Positions 1 to 8,558 of a stretch of 51,878 bases of DNA are shown piece by piece. Position 1 is the stretch's first letter. Each line of letters opens with the position of its first letter. The position numbers and the translations under genes were made by a program. Below the pieces are notes generated by a model. It was not told where the DNA came from. It did not search any database and was given only the letters and a program-made list of their open reading frames with translations. The DNA comes from JBBTQE01 sp038065775 (GTDB lineage: Bacteria > Patescibacteriota > Patescibacteriia > Magasanikbacterales > GWA2-37-8): the NCBI GenBank assembly GCA_038065775.1, contig JBBTQE010000019.1:1-51878 (forward strand), given 5' to 3'.

Positions 1-148
1 TGCCAGCCCCGTTGTCTTGAGAGCGCATAGTTTCTTTAAGATTGGCGATTAGTTGTTGTATTTTTTCAGATTTAATTTCATTGACGTCAATATTGTTGGC
101 GACTTTATGAAGTAATTCATCAGGCTCAATTAAAATATTTAAAATCAT
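1..148 (-). CDS. def: Peptide deformylase, N-terminal part (runs off window)
   Basis: About 49 residues can be read from an ATG at 148 down to the window edge. They begin MILNILIEPDELLHKVA and end ETMRSQDNGAG, which matches the start of peptide deformylase up to the Gly-rich motif 1 (GxGLAAPQ), cut off here. The enzyme removes the formyl group from the N-terminal methionine of new proteins, using a metal held by later motifs that lie outside the window. The start follows the priA-like stop by only 8 bases, so the two are probably co-transcribed. A priA-def(-fmt) order is common in bacteria and supports the call. Too short to appear as a complete reading frame; the catalytic residues cannot be checked. 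Confidence 0.85.
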   Translation of the reverse strand, partial: MILNILIEPDELLHKVANNIDVNEIKSEKIQQLIANLKETMRSQDNGAG

Positions 149-156
149 AGTATTGC

Positions 157-2022
157 TTATAGGCATAAAATTGAATTTGGATTTGGGTCAACCTTCCATG
201 TTTTGGGAACTTTGGTTAGAAGTAATTTTGTGCTTTGTTTGTAACTCTCGTATTTTATTTTTGCCAAAATTACTTGCCAGAATTGTCCGCCGTAGAAATA
301 TGGCGCGGTTTGCAGTGGACCGGATATTGTAATATCTTGGTGAATTTTAGTCAAGGCTGTTAAATCAGCGGCTAATTTTTCCGATTCACGTTCAGCCATT
401 TCACGGCTTGAATTGCCGTACAATAATTTTACGATAAATTTGAATGGCGGATAGCCCAAGGCGCGCCGCTCGTTTAATTGTTCATTATAAAAAGATTCCG
501 GATTAAAAAGCGATTTAAAAATAATATGATCCGGGTTGGCGGTTTGTATGATAATTTTTGCTCCGTTTTGTAAATTATACTGAGCGTCGCGAACTTGCCA
601 CCACAAATTTTCCGCGATTTTATACTCCGGAATAAACAGCGAAGAGTCGGCGTCAACAAATGCCATCAGTTTAATTTTTTTCCAGTCAAGACGAGGCCAC
701 GCTAATTGTGTGCCAATTATAATTTTGTCTTCAGTTGTATTCAGTTTTTCAATGTCATTTTGGTCGCTATCAATTCTGATTATTAATTTTTTGTTCGCGC
801 TCCCGAGCAGACGATGTATTGTCGTTTCAACTAATTGCGTGCCGGCGCCAAACATGGCCATGTTTATGCCATTGCATTTTTTACACGACTCAATCATCGG
901 TTCAAAATATTTGTCAAAGTGGCACACTACTCGGTTTGCATCTTCGTGAAAATTCATTGAACGATTGCATTTTGGACATTTTATAACATTCCCGCAATCC
1001 CGACAGCCGACATAGCTAGAGCTTCCTCTTCTGTTCAAAAAGAAAAAAACATCGCCGGAGATTGTTTTGAATCCGTCAACCAAAGCGTTGCTTAAAAAAC
1101 TATAATTATGGGCTTTGCGTTCGTTTCGCAGGTCGATAATTTCCGTGCTCGTTTGAATTTGCGGAATCTTTGATTCATTATAGTAAATTTTATTTTTTGC
1201 GAAGAAAAATGTTTCAACAGATGGCGTATGGCCCATTAAATAAAGTTTGGCGTTGTGGTGCTTTGCCAAAAAAATTACGGCATCTCTAGTGTGCAGGCGC
1301 GGAGCCATGTCCCAGCTTTTATAATTTTGATTTGCCTCATCATCAAGAATGATGGTGCGTAAATTGTGCCACGGAAGAAATAACGCCGAGCGCGTGCCCA
1401 TTACAATTTTTTTTGAACCAGTCCAGACATCAATCCATTTTGCAAATAGTTCTTTATTCCCCATGTCTCCGGCAATAAATACAACTTTATCTTGCGCTTC
1501 CGCCGGAAGTATTTTTTTCAGATTAATCAATGAGGCAATTTCCGGGACCAGCAAAAGCGTCTGGCCGTTTTCTTCGCCAATAGTTGAGATTAAAAAAGTA
1601 ATTTTGTCAAAAAAATTTTTATATAAAAAAACACCCGGTTTTTTGGCGGTTTGTTTTTGCGAGTCAAAATTTTGAACAAGTTTTGATAAATATTTTAACT
1701 TTCGTTTTTGTAGTGGCAATAAATTTGTTTTTAATAAAAATCCAAGCGAAGTTTTGTAAAATTCGGACATGTCTTCCAAAAAAGCGATTTGCTGTTTGGA
1801 TAATAGTGCGGTAGTTGAAATTATTTCAGCAATTGGTTTGGCTTCTTTAGCTCTGGTTTCTGTTTTTAATTCGTTAATTATTCCAAAAATTTCTTTAGAA
1901 CGAAAAGGAATTTTTACAAGCTGGCCAGCTTTAATATCGCCGGCCATATCGGAGGGCACTAAATAATCCAAATACTGAAGCCCCAAAGGCATTCTTCGCG
2001 CCGGAATAACTTGAGCAAACAT
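157..2022 (-). CDS. priA: PriA-like primosomal protein, ATPase motifs degenerate
   Basis: 621 residues, against about 730 for typical PriA, the 3'-5' helicase that reloads the replisome at stalled forks. The family pattern is clear: an N-terminal DNA-binding part, LLLVPEIASL near residue 157, MGTRSALFLPW near 208, a zinc module at 340-383 (CRDC, CPKC, one lone C, CKKC) and FGAGTQLVE near 391. However, the Walker A loop is absent: the place where GVTGSGKTE should stand reads VFLYKNFFDKI (131-141). Walker B is DDEA rather than DEEH, and the motif VI arginine stretch is also lost. One cysteine of the third zinc pair is missing (CHFD). It probably cannot hydrolyse ATP and may act as a structural primosome protein. 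The frame is intact and ends 8 bases before def. Confidence 0.85.
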   Translation of the reverse strand: MFAQVIPARRMPLGLQYLDYLVPSDMAGDIKAGQLVKIPFRSKEIFGIINELKTETRAKEAKPIAEIISTTALLSKQQIAFLEDMSEFYKTSLGFLLKTNLLPLQKRKLKYLSKLVQNFDSQKQTAKKPGVFLYKNFFDKITFLISTIGEENGQTLLLVPEIASLINLKKILPAEAQDKVVFIAGDMGNKELFAKWIDVWTGSKKIVMGTRSALFLPWHNLRTIILDDEANQNYKSWDMAPRLHTRDAVIFLAKHHNAKLYLMGHTPSVETFFFAKNKIYYNESKIPQIQTSTEIIDLRNERKAHNYSFLSNALVDGFKTISGDVFFFLNRRGSSSYVGCRDCGNVIKCPKCNRSMNFHEDANRVVCHFDKYFEPMIESCKKCNGINMAMFGAGTQLVETTIHRLLGSANKKLIIRIDSDQNDIEKLNTTEDKIIIGTQLAWPRLDWKKIKLMAFVDADSSLFIPEYKIAENLWWQVRDAQYNLQNGAKIIIQTANPDHIIFKSLFNPESFYNEQLNERRALGYPPFKFIVKLLYGNSSREMAERESEKLAADLTALTKIHQDITISGPLQTAPYFYGGQFWQVILAKIKYESYKQSTKLLLTKVPKTWKVDPNPNSILCL

Positions 2023-2023
2023 A

Positions 2024-2824
2024 TTATCCTTCGGACAAAGCGAAATTAGCTGTCAAATATCCCACTCCAAACGGCGCTTCGTATGCGTATTGTTTATAAA
2101 TATTATGGATGCCCTGCAAAATACCCATTAATATTAAAATTGATCTGAAACCGCATTCGGCCGCGTCTTTCACTAATTTTTTATCCAACTGCAACATTCC
2201 CGCCAAATTATTATGAGCTAAAAATTCTTGTATTTTTTTATCAAATTCCGCGCCAGCCTTGTTAAAACCCGCCGGCGCCTCGGTGATTAGAGCGTGCGAC
2301 AAATCGGCTGATGCTACAATTGCCACCCGTTTGTTTGTTTCGAGAACTTTTTCTTTTATCATCACTCCAAAATCAACATGAGTCTTCCAGTCCAAGTCGG
2401 AAAATCCAAGTTGCATAAGTTTTAAATCAGCTAAGTGCCTTGTTAAAAAAAACAATGGCACGGATGTTCCGTGGTCAAGATTTGTTTCGCTTATCATTCC
2501 CATTGGAAATTTTTGTTCTTTTCCACTTTCACGGATATATGAAGATAAGTTCATTTCTCCTTGAAATTTTAATTTTGTGCTCAAATCACCGAATTCGCGC
2601 AGGTCAGTTTGAAATTCATGAGCGACATTTAACGTAAATGCGTCGCTAAAATGGCTTCCATGCGGGGAAATTACGATTAGTATTTCAGGTCGGCTCAAAT
2701 ATAAATCCTGCTCCAGCTGTTCATAAGCTTTTTGAGTTTTTTCAATTTTTTTAACAGCCTGCTTGCCGATGCTCGGAATTAAAAGCGGCGGGTGCGGCGC
2801 AATTGCCGCAAAAACTAGAGACAT
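2024..2824 (-). CDS. MEMO/LigB-like class III extradiol dioxygenase-family protein
   Basis: 266 residues. The start APHPPLLIPSIG, then VISPHGSHFSD near residue 51, LDHGTSVPLFFL near 116 and ASADLSHAL near 171 follow the pattern of the catalytic LigB subunit / MEMO (AmmeMemoRadiSam protein B) superfamily. In LigB enzymes these histidines bind non-haem iron; here His11, His54 and His118 are candidates. No AMMECR1 or radical-SAM partner is visible in the window, so the substrate is unknown, and MEMO-type members may have no dioxygenase activity. It begins 3 bases after the carboxypeptidase gene stops and ends 1 base before the priA-like start, so it is part of a tight minus-strand cluster. Family call firm, function open. 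Confidence 0.75.
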   Translation of the reverse strand: MSLVFAAIAPHPPLLIPSIGKQAVKKIEKTQKAYEQLEQDLYLSRPEILIVISPHGSHFSDAFTLNVAHEFQTDLREFGDLSTKLKFQGEMNLSSYIRESGKEQKFPMGMISETNLDHGTSVPLFFLTRHLADLKLMQLGFSDLDWKTHVDFGVMIKEKVLETNKRVAIVASADLSHALITEAPAGFNKAGAEFDKKIQEFLAHNNLAGMLQLDKKLVKDAAECGFRSILILMGILQGIHNIYKQYAYEAPFGVGYLTANFALSEG

Positions 2825-2827
2825 AGA

Positions 2828-5041
2828 TTATTGTACATTAGCGATTTTAACTTGGCCGCTGGCGATCCACTTCGCCAAATTATTCGGCTCATTAAATCTA
2901 TTTTTGTAATCTTTGTTTCCAAGAGTCACGATAACAAATTTTTTCTTTGTTTTTCTTCCTTCCACCAACATCACCATTACAGATCCAGCCTCGTCAGTAT
3001 AGCCGGTTTTGCTTGCCAGTATTCTATAATTTCTGCCGGATAATTTCAATAACTGATTTGTGTTGGCAATCGTATGCAATTGAGCGCCGGCTTTGCTCGG
3101 CATTTCTTTGAATTGGTATGTTTGTTCAAACAAAGTTTTTTGCATCAAATCATTTTCAAGAATTTTTGTAAAGATTTTTAGCAAATTTCTCGGCGTTGAC
3201 TTATTACTCTCGTCCAATCCGGTAACATCGGCAATGGTCGTGTCGTCTGCGTCCCAGTTTTCCAGTCGTTTATTTATAGTTCGTATGAATTCATCTTCAG
3301 AAAGCCCGCTTGCCTGCGCGACCATTCGCGCCGTGTTGTTGTAAGAACCGATCAGCATGGCTGAAAAAAGATCCAGATTTTTTAATTTTGCGCCATTTTT
3401 TAAATTAAGAATATGTCCGCTTGAGCCGGCTATTTTTTTGTCGTATGTTGATATTTTTTTAAGATCAAAATCCTGATTTAGCGCTTCATATGCGACAAAT
3501 AGTTTTGTCAACGAGGCGATAGGACGCGGAGTGTCTATGTCCTTGCCGGAAATTATACGGCCGCTTGGGTATTCGGCAATCAAATACGCCGGAACTTTGC
3601 TCTTTCTGTAAATATCATCAACCTTTATCAAACTGTCACCCAAAAATTTATTGCGCGATGAAAGCAGGCTGCTGTTCAAGAAGATTGGTTCGCCGGTTAG
3701 AATGCCGAGAGCGGTGATTTGTTGCACGGTGATTACATTGGATTTTTTGTAGCCCATTGATTTGAAGGTCTCATTGTCTGCAATTTTTCGTTTTTTACCA
3801 TTTTCCATCACGAATATGGAGTTGCCGCCTGAAATCCTAAGGAGCGTCCCGTCTTTAAACGGAAGTGGCATGTCGGCAACAGGTAAATTTTTAATGTCAA
3901 TCAGTTTGTGCTGTTCAATTTTTAAATCACTAAAATTTTCATCAACAATTTTTTCATCCGTAATCGGATAAAGTACATTGTCTTTGTAGAGGTAAAAAGC
4001 ATTGCTTAAATCCGTTATCTGATAAATTACGCCCTGCGGAGCGGTGGAGGTTGTGTTGATTGTTGTCCCAATCGTATAACCGGCGATATCTTCAGCTGTT
4101 ATTCCTATAACTTCATCCGGATTATAGCCGATCTGGCGAAAAACCTCATCAGAAGCGAATGGCCGAAGCGTATCGTAGTCAAGCAAGTAATAAATTCCCG
4201 CGACTTTTAAAATAGAATAATTGGGAAAAGCGATTTCCGCGCCTGTCTGATAATTGTTAAGTTCAATATCCGGAATGGAAATAATTAAATCCGGATTCGC
4301 GCGGCTAAGAAGCGTGGCTTGATTTTTAAATTTGCGTTTGACGTTGTTTTGAATCAACCAGATTTCCGAGCTGGAGGCGGACTTAAGAAGTGTGCCGTTT
4401 GGATAAACCTGCGCGAACCATGTGTTCCAAATTCGCCAAAAGTTTTTATTGCCATGAAGATGCGGTGTGTAAGTATATAAAAATGCGGTGGCCCAGCTTC
4501 CGGGGATAACAGGTTCCTTGTCAATTATTGTGGTTTGGTCTTTCTTTTTTACAAAAGATTTTTCAGTGTTTTCATAATACCAACGAATAATTCCAGCCGA
4601 ATTATCAACTTGTTTTCCAAAGCCTTTGTGTTTTAAAACATTCGGGTCGCTTAAGTAACAGCCGTCACAAACACCATAACCGGTCGCCCAGTCAAGCTGT
4701 TTTTGAGTGGGTGAGTCCTCGGTTATTAAACTTTGTTCTTTTTGGAGAGTCACCAAAATATATTTTGGGTTTATTTGGTTCCTTTGCGCCGATTGATAAA
4801 TTATCTCACTCGCGCGTTTAAAAATTCCATCAACATCTTCGGCAAAAAAAGCGGCGAGGTAACTTCCTTTGGATTCTAAAAATTTTTGGATATCATCCGC
4901 GGCCCAATTAACCGTACTCTGCATTTCTTCATCGGAAATAATAAAATTCGGATTGAATTCCGATTGGGAATGCGCCGGGAAATAGGGGATGAGTAAAGCT
5001 AAGAATACAAGAAAAGCTATGATTTTGTCTTTCTTTGGCAT
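2828..5041 (-). CDS. Secreted multidomain D-alanyl-D-alanine carboxypeptidase (S11 domain at C-terminus)
   Basis: 737 residues from the ATG at 5041 (an upstream ATG at 5059 is possible but less likely). A signal peptide or anchor helix covers about residues 4-25. A soluble helical domain follows (about 30-210, with LQKEQSLI, similar to lysozyme-like or glucosaminidase-like regions). Then come about three beta repeats of the type 'VKRKFKN' / 'KKRKIADN' (about 215-455). The C-terminal 260 residues are a D,D-carboxypeptidase of family S11: SLTK (catalytic Ser-x-x-Lys), SYN and KTG (ASKTGYTDEAG). It should trim stem-peptide D-Ala outside the membrane. The joining of a muramidase-like front, wall-binding-like repeats and a carboxypeptidase is unusual. 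A terminator separates it from clpB, and a TATACT box sits right before the start. Confidence 0.85.
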   Translation of the reverse strand: MPKKDKIIAFLVFLALLIPYFPAHSQSEFNPNFIISDEEMQSTVNWAADDIQKFLESKGSYLAAFFAEDVDGIFKRASEIIYQSAQRNQINPKYILVTLQKEQSLITEDSPTQKQLDWATGYGVCDGCYLSDPNVLKHKGFGKQVDNSAGIIRWYYENTEKSFVKKKDQTTIIDKEPVIPGSWATAFLYTYTPHLHGNKNFWRIWNTWFAQVYPNGTLLKSASSSEIWLIQNNVKRKFKNQATLLSRANPDLIISIPDIELNNYQTGAEIAFPNYSILKVAGIYYLLDYDTLRPFASDEVFRQIGYNPDEVIGITAEDIAGYTIGTTINTTSTAPQGVIYQITDLSNAFYLYKDNVLYPITDEKIVDENFSDLKIEQHKLIDIKNLPVADMPLPFKDGTLLRISGGNSIFVMENGKKRKIADNETFKSMGYKKSNVITVQQITALGILTGEPIFLNSSLLSSRNKFLGDSLIKVDDIYRKSKVPAYLIAEYPSGRIISGKDIDTPRPIASLTKLFVAYEALNQDFDLKKISTYDKKIAGSSGHILNLKNGAKLKNLDLFSAMLIGSYNNTARMVAQASGLSEDEFIRTINKRLENWDADDTTIADVTGLDESNKSTPRNLLKIFTKILENDLMQKTLFEQTYQFKEMPSKAGAQLHTIANTNQLLKLSGRNYRILASKTGYTDEAGSVMVMLVEGRKTKKKFVIVTLGNKDYKNRFNEPNNLAKWIASGQVKIANVQ

Positions 5042-5047
5042 ATAGAG

Positions 5048-5053
5048 GTAGTA
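5048..5053 (-). promoter_or_regulatory. -10 box of a likely leaderless promoter for the carboxypeptidase gene
   Basis: TATACT on the minus strand ends 7 bases before the ATG at 5041, with TTGTTA about 15 bases upstream. Transcription would start at or next to the AUG, and no Shine-Dalgarno sequence is seen, so a leaderless mRNA is inferred. Confidence 0.45.
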
Positions 5054-5074
5054 TAGCATAAATAAATAAATAAC

Positions 5075-5107
5075 AAAAAAACTCCCCCTGACAAGGGCAG
5101 TTTTTTT
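5075..5107 (-). terminator. Intrinsic terminator after clpB
   Basis: A9-type stem AAAAAAACT...AGTTTTTTT around CCCC/GGG with a short loop, lying just past the clpB stop (5113). The T-run on the minus strand marks the end of the heat-shock transcript. The symmetric shape could also work on the plus strand. Confidence 0.85.
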
Positions 5108-5112
5108 ATTTT

Positions 5113-7749
5113 TTACTTTTCAAGCGTAATTTTTTCCTTCTTCGCCGAAACGTGAACAATGTCATTTTCTTCAAACCTTTTTTCAATAATAGCCGTTGCC
5201 AGTTCGTCTAAAAGTTCTGTTTGAATTATCCGTTTAAGCGGACGCGCGCCGTATGTTTCATCAAAACCTTTTTTAGCCAGATATTTTTTGGCATTGTCCG
5301 CTATTTCCAATGTAATTTTCTTTTCAAGAAGACGCTCCTTAACTTTTTCAAGCTGAATTTCAACAATTTTCGCGATATCCAGTTCTGTTAGTGAGTGAAA
5401 AATTGTAATTTCATCAACTCTATTTAAAAATTCCGGCTTAAATTGTTCGCGCAGGCTGGTCATAATTTTATCTTTGATTGCTTTTTCTTCAGGACGTTTA
5501 CCGTGTTCCGCTCCAAAACCAAATTCTCCTTTTTTGGACCAATCCAGAATCATGCCGCTTCCGATATTGCTGGTCATGATAATAACGGTGTTTTTAAAAT
5601 TTATAACCCTGCCTTTGGCGTCGGTTACCCGTCCGTCATCCAAAATTTGTAGAAGAACGTTAAACACATCCGGATGCGCTTTTTCAATTTCGTCAAATAA
5701 AACTACAGAGTATGGTTTTCTGCGAATGATTTCCGTGAGCTGTCCGCCTTCCTCATAACCAACGTAGCCGGGAGGGGAGCCGATAATTTTGGAAACGGTG
5801 TGTTTTTCCATGTATTCACTCATGTCAACGCGAACAAGCGCATCTTCGGTATCAAACAAAAATTCAGCCAATGCTTTGGCGAGTTCTGTCTTGCCAACTC
5901 CGGTTGGGCCAAGGAACATAAATGAGCCGATGGGCCGTTTAGGTTCCGCTATACCAGCGCGAGATCGTCTGATTGCGCTGGCCACGGCTTTCACAGCCTC
6001 TCCCTGCCCGACAACGCGTGTTGATAAGTAGCCTTCCATTTTTAAAAGTTTGTCCGCTTCGCCAATGAGCATTTTTTGCGCCGGTATGCCCGTCCATCTG
6101 GAAACTACGCGCGCGATATCTTCTTCGGTAACTTCTTCCTTCAAAATCCCACTGTCTTTTTGAATTTGTAAAAGTTTTTGCTCTTCTTGCCTGATTTGAC
6201 TTTCTATCGTCGGAATTTTTCCATAGCGGATTTCGGCTACTTTTTGCAAGTCTCCTTTGCGCTCATCAATTTCCGCCATTTGCTTAATTTGTTCAATTTC
6301 TTTTTTGTGCTTGTGTATGCTGGTAATGATTTCTTTTTCATTTTTCCAGCGAGCTTCCAATTCCATACTTTTTTCTTTGAGCTCGGCAAGATCTTTTTCT
6401 AATTTTTTCAGTCGTTCTTTGGCCTCTTCTTCCACTTCTTTTTTAAGCGCGCGTTTTTCAATTTCCATTTTTATCATCGCGCGTTTCATCTTATCCAGTT
6501 CATCCGGCATGGAGTCAATTTGCATGCGCAATGCTGAAGTGGCCTCGTCGATCAGGTCAATGGCTTTATCGGGAAGAAATCTATCGCTAATGTATCTTTG
6601 CGACAAATCAACGGCCGCTATAATCGCGGAGTCCGTAATGCGAACACCGTGATGGACTTCATATTTTTCTTTAATCCCGCGAAGAATGGCGATTGCGTCA
6701 TCGCGCGAGGGCTCGCTAACCAGAACAGGTTGGAATCTGCGCTCTAGAGCCGCGTCTTTTTCAATGTATTTTTGGTATTCTTTGAGTGTTGTAGCGCCGA
6801 TAGCGTGAAGTGTGCCACGCGCTAAATCCGGCTTAAGCATATTTGAAGCATCTACCGAGCCTTCGGATGAGCCAGCTCCGACGATGGTATGCAGTTCATC
6901 AACAAATAAAATTATTTTGCCGTCAGATTCATCAATTTCCTTCAGAACCGCCTTTAATCTATCCTCAAATTCGCCTCTGAATTTTGTGCCAGCTAAAAGC
7001 GATCCGATATCTAGCGCGATTATTTCTTTGTTTTTTAAAGATTCAGGCACATCACCGTTCACGATTCTCTGCGCCAGGCCTTCCACGACCGCGGTTTTGC
7101 CAGTACCCGGTTCGCCGATAAGAACAGGATTGTTTTTTGTGCGTCGGCTTAAGATTTGCATTACGCGCCTGATTTCATCGTCGCGTCCGATTACCGGGTC
7201 AAGTTTTTCTTTGCTCGCGAGTTCTGTTAAATTTTTTCCGTATTTTTCCAAAACATTGTATTTAGTTTCGGGTTCTGGCGAATCAACTCGCTGTGTTCCG
7301 CGAATGCCGGCTAAAATTTTGAGAGCGTCGTCATAATTTACTTTGTGCGACAAAAGCAAATCGCTGATTGGATTTTTATTTATCATGAAGGCCAAAAATA
7401 AATGTTCAACACTGATGTATTGATCTCCCATTTTTTTTGCTTCGTTTACAGCTGTCTGAAATATGTAAATCATTGCCTGCCCAAGCAAAATTTGTCCGAG
7501 TCCGCCAGGTTGAGCCGTGGAGTTGGACTGGCGCGGAAGTCTGTCAATTAAAGATTGGGCGCCGGCCTTAAGCGCGATAATATTTGCGTTAAATTTATGC
7601 AGGATTGATGTCGTGACGCCTTCAGCATCTTCCAAAAGCGCAAAAAACAAATGAGGCGGCTCAATTTGTTGCTGGCCGTTTTCATATGCTATTCTGGCCG
7701 CGTTTTGAATGATTTCTTGAGATTTATTGGTAAAATTTTGCGGGATCAT
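5113..7749 (-). CDS. clpB: ClpB protein disaggregase (Hsp100 AAA+ ATPase)
   Basis: 878 residues from ATG at 7749. Order of domains: Clp N-terminal double repeat (about 1-140); first AAA+ module with GEPGTGKT near 200 and Walker B ILFVDELHT; a long coiled-coil middle domain (about 400-520, Lys/Glu-rich) that marks ClpB rather than ClpC or ClpA; second AAA+ module with GPTGVGKTE near 605 and VVLFDEIEKAHP; and a C-terminal D2-small domain. It pulls proteins out of aggregates together with DnaK. A longer reading from GTG at 7767 is rejected because that codon lies inside the CIRCE operator. It has its own promoter and HrcA site and a terminator after it, so it is a single-gene transcript. Confidence 0.97.
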   Translation of the reverse strand: MIPQNFTNKSQEIIQNAARIAYENGQQQIEPPHLFFALLEDAEGVTTSILHKFNANIIALKAGAQSLIDRLPRQSNSTAQPGGLGQILLGQAMIYIFQTAVNEAKKMGDQYISVEHLFLAFMINKNPISDLLLSHKVNYDDALKILAGIRGTQRVDSPEPETKYNVLEKYGKNLTELASKEKLDPVIGRDDEIRRVMQILSRRTKNNPVLIGEPGTGKTAVVEGLAQRIVNGDVPESLKNKEIIALDIGSLLAGTKFRGEFEDRLKAVLKEIDESDGKIILFVDELHTIVGAGSSEGSVDASNMLKPDLARGTLHAIGATTLKEYQKYIEKDAALERRFQPVLVSEPSRDDAIAILRGIKEKYEVHHGVRITDSAIIAAVDLSQRYISDRFLPDKAIDLIDEATSALRMQIDSMPDELDKMKRAMIKMEIEKRALKKEVEEEAKERLKKLEKDLAELKEKSMELEARWKNEKEIITSIHKHKKEIEQIKQMAEIDERKGDLQKVAEIRYGKIPTIESQIRQEEQKLLQIQKDSGILKEEVTEEDIARVVSRWTGIPAQKMLIGEADKLLKMEGYLSTRVVGQGEAVKAVASAIRRSRAGIAEPKRPIGSFMFLGPTGVGKTELAKALAEFLFDTEDALVRVDMSEYMEKHTVSKIIGSPPGYVGYEEGGQLTEIIRRKPYSVVLFDEIEKAHPDVFNVLLQILDDGRVTDAKGRVINFKNTVIIMTSNIGSGMILDWSKKGEFGFGAEHGKRPEEKAIKDKIMTSLREQFKPEFLNRVDEITIFHSLTELDIAKIVEIQLEKVKERLLEKKITLEIADNAKKYLAKKGFDETYGARPLKRIIQTELLDELATAIIEKRFEENDIVHVSAKKEKITLEK

Positions 7750-7760
7750 GCTGATTTGGT

Positions 7761-7787
7761 TTAGCACTCTAATGCTTAGAGTGCTAA
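7761..7787 (-). promoter_or_regulatory. CIRCE operator (HrcA binding site)
   Basis: A perfect match to the CIRCE inverted repeat: TTAGCACTC, nine bases, GAGTGCTAA. It sits directly after the clpB -10 box and before its ATG, where bound HrcA would block transcription at normal temperature. hrcA itself is not in the window. Confidence 0.97.
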
Positions 7788-7788
7788 T

Positions 7789-7816
7789 ACTATATCATCT
7801 TGTTAAAATATGTCAA
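7789..7816 (-). promoter_or_regulatory. clpB promoter (sigma-70 type)
   Basis: On the minus strand TTGACA (7811-7816), a 16-base spacer and TATAGT (7789-7794). CIRCE begins 1 base further on, so transcription starts within the operator. This is a strong vegetative promoter repressed by HrcA. Confidence 0.85.
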
Positions 7817-7828
7817 GTTTGATAGAAT
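7800..7828 (+). promoter_or_regulatory. Probable uppS promoter, overlapping the clpB promoter
   Basis: TTGTTA (7800-7805), 17 bases, TAGAAT (7823-7828); start of transcription about 28 bases before the uppS ATG. It overlaps the clpB promoter back to back, so the polymerases would compete. Confidence 0.5.
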
Positions 7829-7862
7829 TAGCCTGTAATTATTTTTTCATACGGTAAAAAGT

Positions 7863-8558
7863 ATGGCGAACGATTCAGTAATTCCGGAACATATTGGCAT
7901 CATTTTAGATGGCAACCGCAGGTGGGCAAAAGAGCGCGGGTTGCCCACTTTTTTTGGGCACAGGAAAGGGATGGAAAACGCCAAACGAATTATTTTGTAT
8001 GCCCAAAAAAGTGGGGTGAAGATAGTTACAATGTTTGCTTTTTCAACTGAAAATTGGTCGCGCGCGCCAAAGGAAGTTGGCTATCTGATGAAATTATTTG
8101 AGAATTATTTGGATAAGTATTTGCTGGAATTTAAGAAAAAAGGAGTTCGGCTTGGGCATGTCGGTTCAATGGAAGAGTTGCCGGAGAGTTTGAGCAAGAA
8201 ATTAAAAAAGGCGATTGAGGAGACGAAAAATAACAAAGGGATTATTGCAAATTTGGCGTTGAATTATGGCGGGCGCGACGAGATTAAGCGGATGATTCAA
8301 AAGATAATTTCTATGGGAATAAAGGCGAGCGAGGTTGATTTTGATTTAATCAGCGCGAATTTGGATACGAGTGGTTTGTCAGACCCGGATCTGATCATCC
8401 GCACTTCTGGTGAACAGAGAACTTCCGGTTTTTTGATTTGGCAGGGCGCTTATAGTGAATTATATTTTCCAAAAGTCCACTGGCCTGCTTTTGATGAGAG
8501 AGAATTTGATAAAGCGATTGAGGAGTATGGTAAACGACAAAGGAGGTTTGGGGTATGA
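7863..8558 (+). CDS. uppS: Isoprenyl transferase (undecaprenyl diphosphate synthase)
   Basis: 231 residues. Makes the C55 (or similar) cis-polyprenyl diphosphate that carries peptidoglycan and wall-glycan units across the membrane, by adding isopentenyl units to farnesyl diphosphate. Signature motifs are all present: ILDGNRRWA (catalytic Asp) near residue 14, FGHRKGM, FAFSTENWSR, ALNYGGRDE, and the C-terminal DLIIRTSGEQRTS...LIWQGAYSE. Length is slightly below the usual 240-250. It is the first gene of a plus-strand run, and its stop overlaps the next start as ATGA, so the glycosyltransferase is translationally coupled. That fits a shared role in lipid-linked glycan synthesis. Confidence 0.96.
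   Translation: MANDSVIPEHIGIILDGNRRWAKERGLPTFFGHRKGMENAKRIILYAQKSGVKIVTMFAFSTENWSRAPKEVGYLMKLFENYLDKYLLEFKKKGVRLGHVGSMEELPESLSKKLKKAIEETKNNKGIIANLALNYGGRDEIKRMIQKIISMGIKASEVDFDLISANLDTSGLSDPDLIIRTSGEQRTSGFLIWQGAYSELYFPKVHWPAFDEREFDKAIEEYGKRQRRFGV

Noticed and set aside
6812..7336. 174-residue plus-strand frame within clpB
   Set aside because: Antisense shadow of the first AAA+ module; Ser-rich composition typical of reverse reading.
7750..7767. GTG start of clpB at 7767
   Set aside because: The GTG lies within the CIRCE arm; ATG 7749 fits the family start (MIPQNFTNKSQE) and leaves the operator outside the gene.
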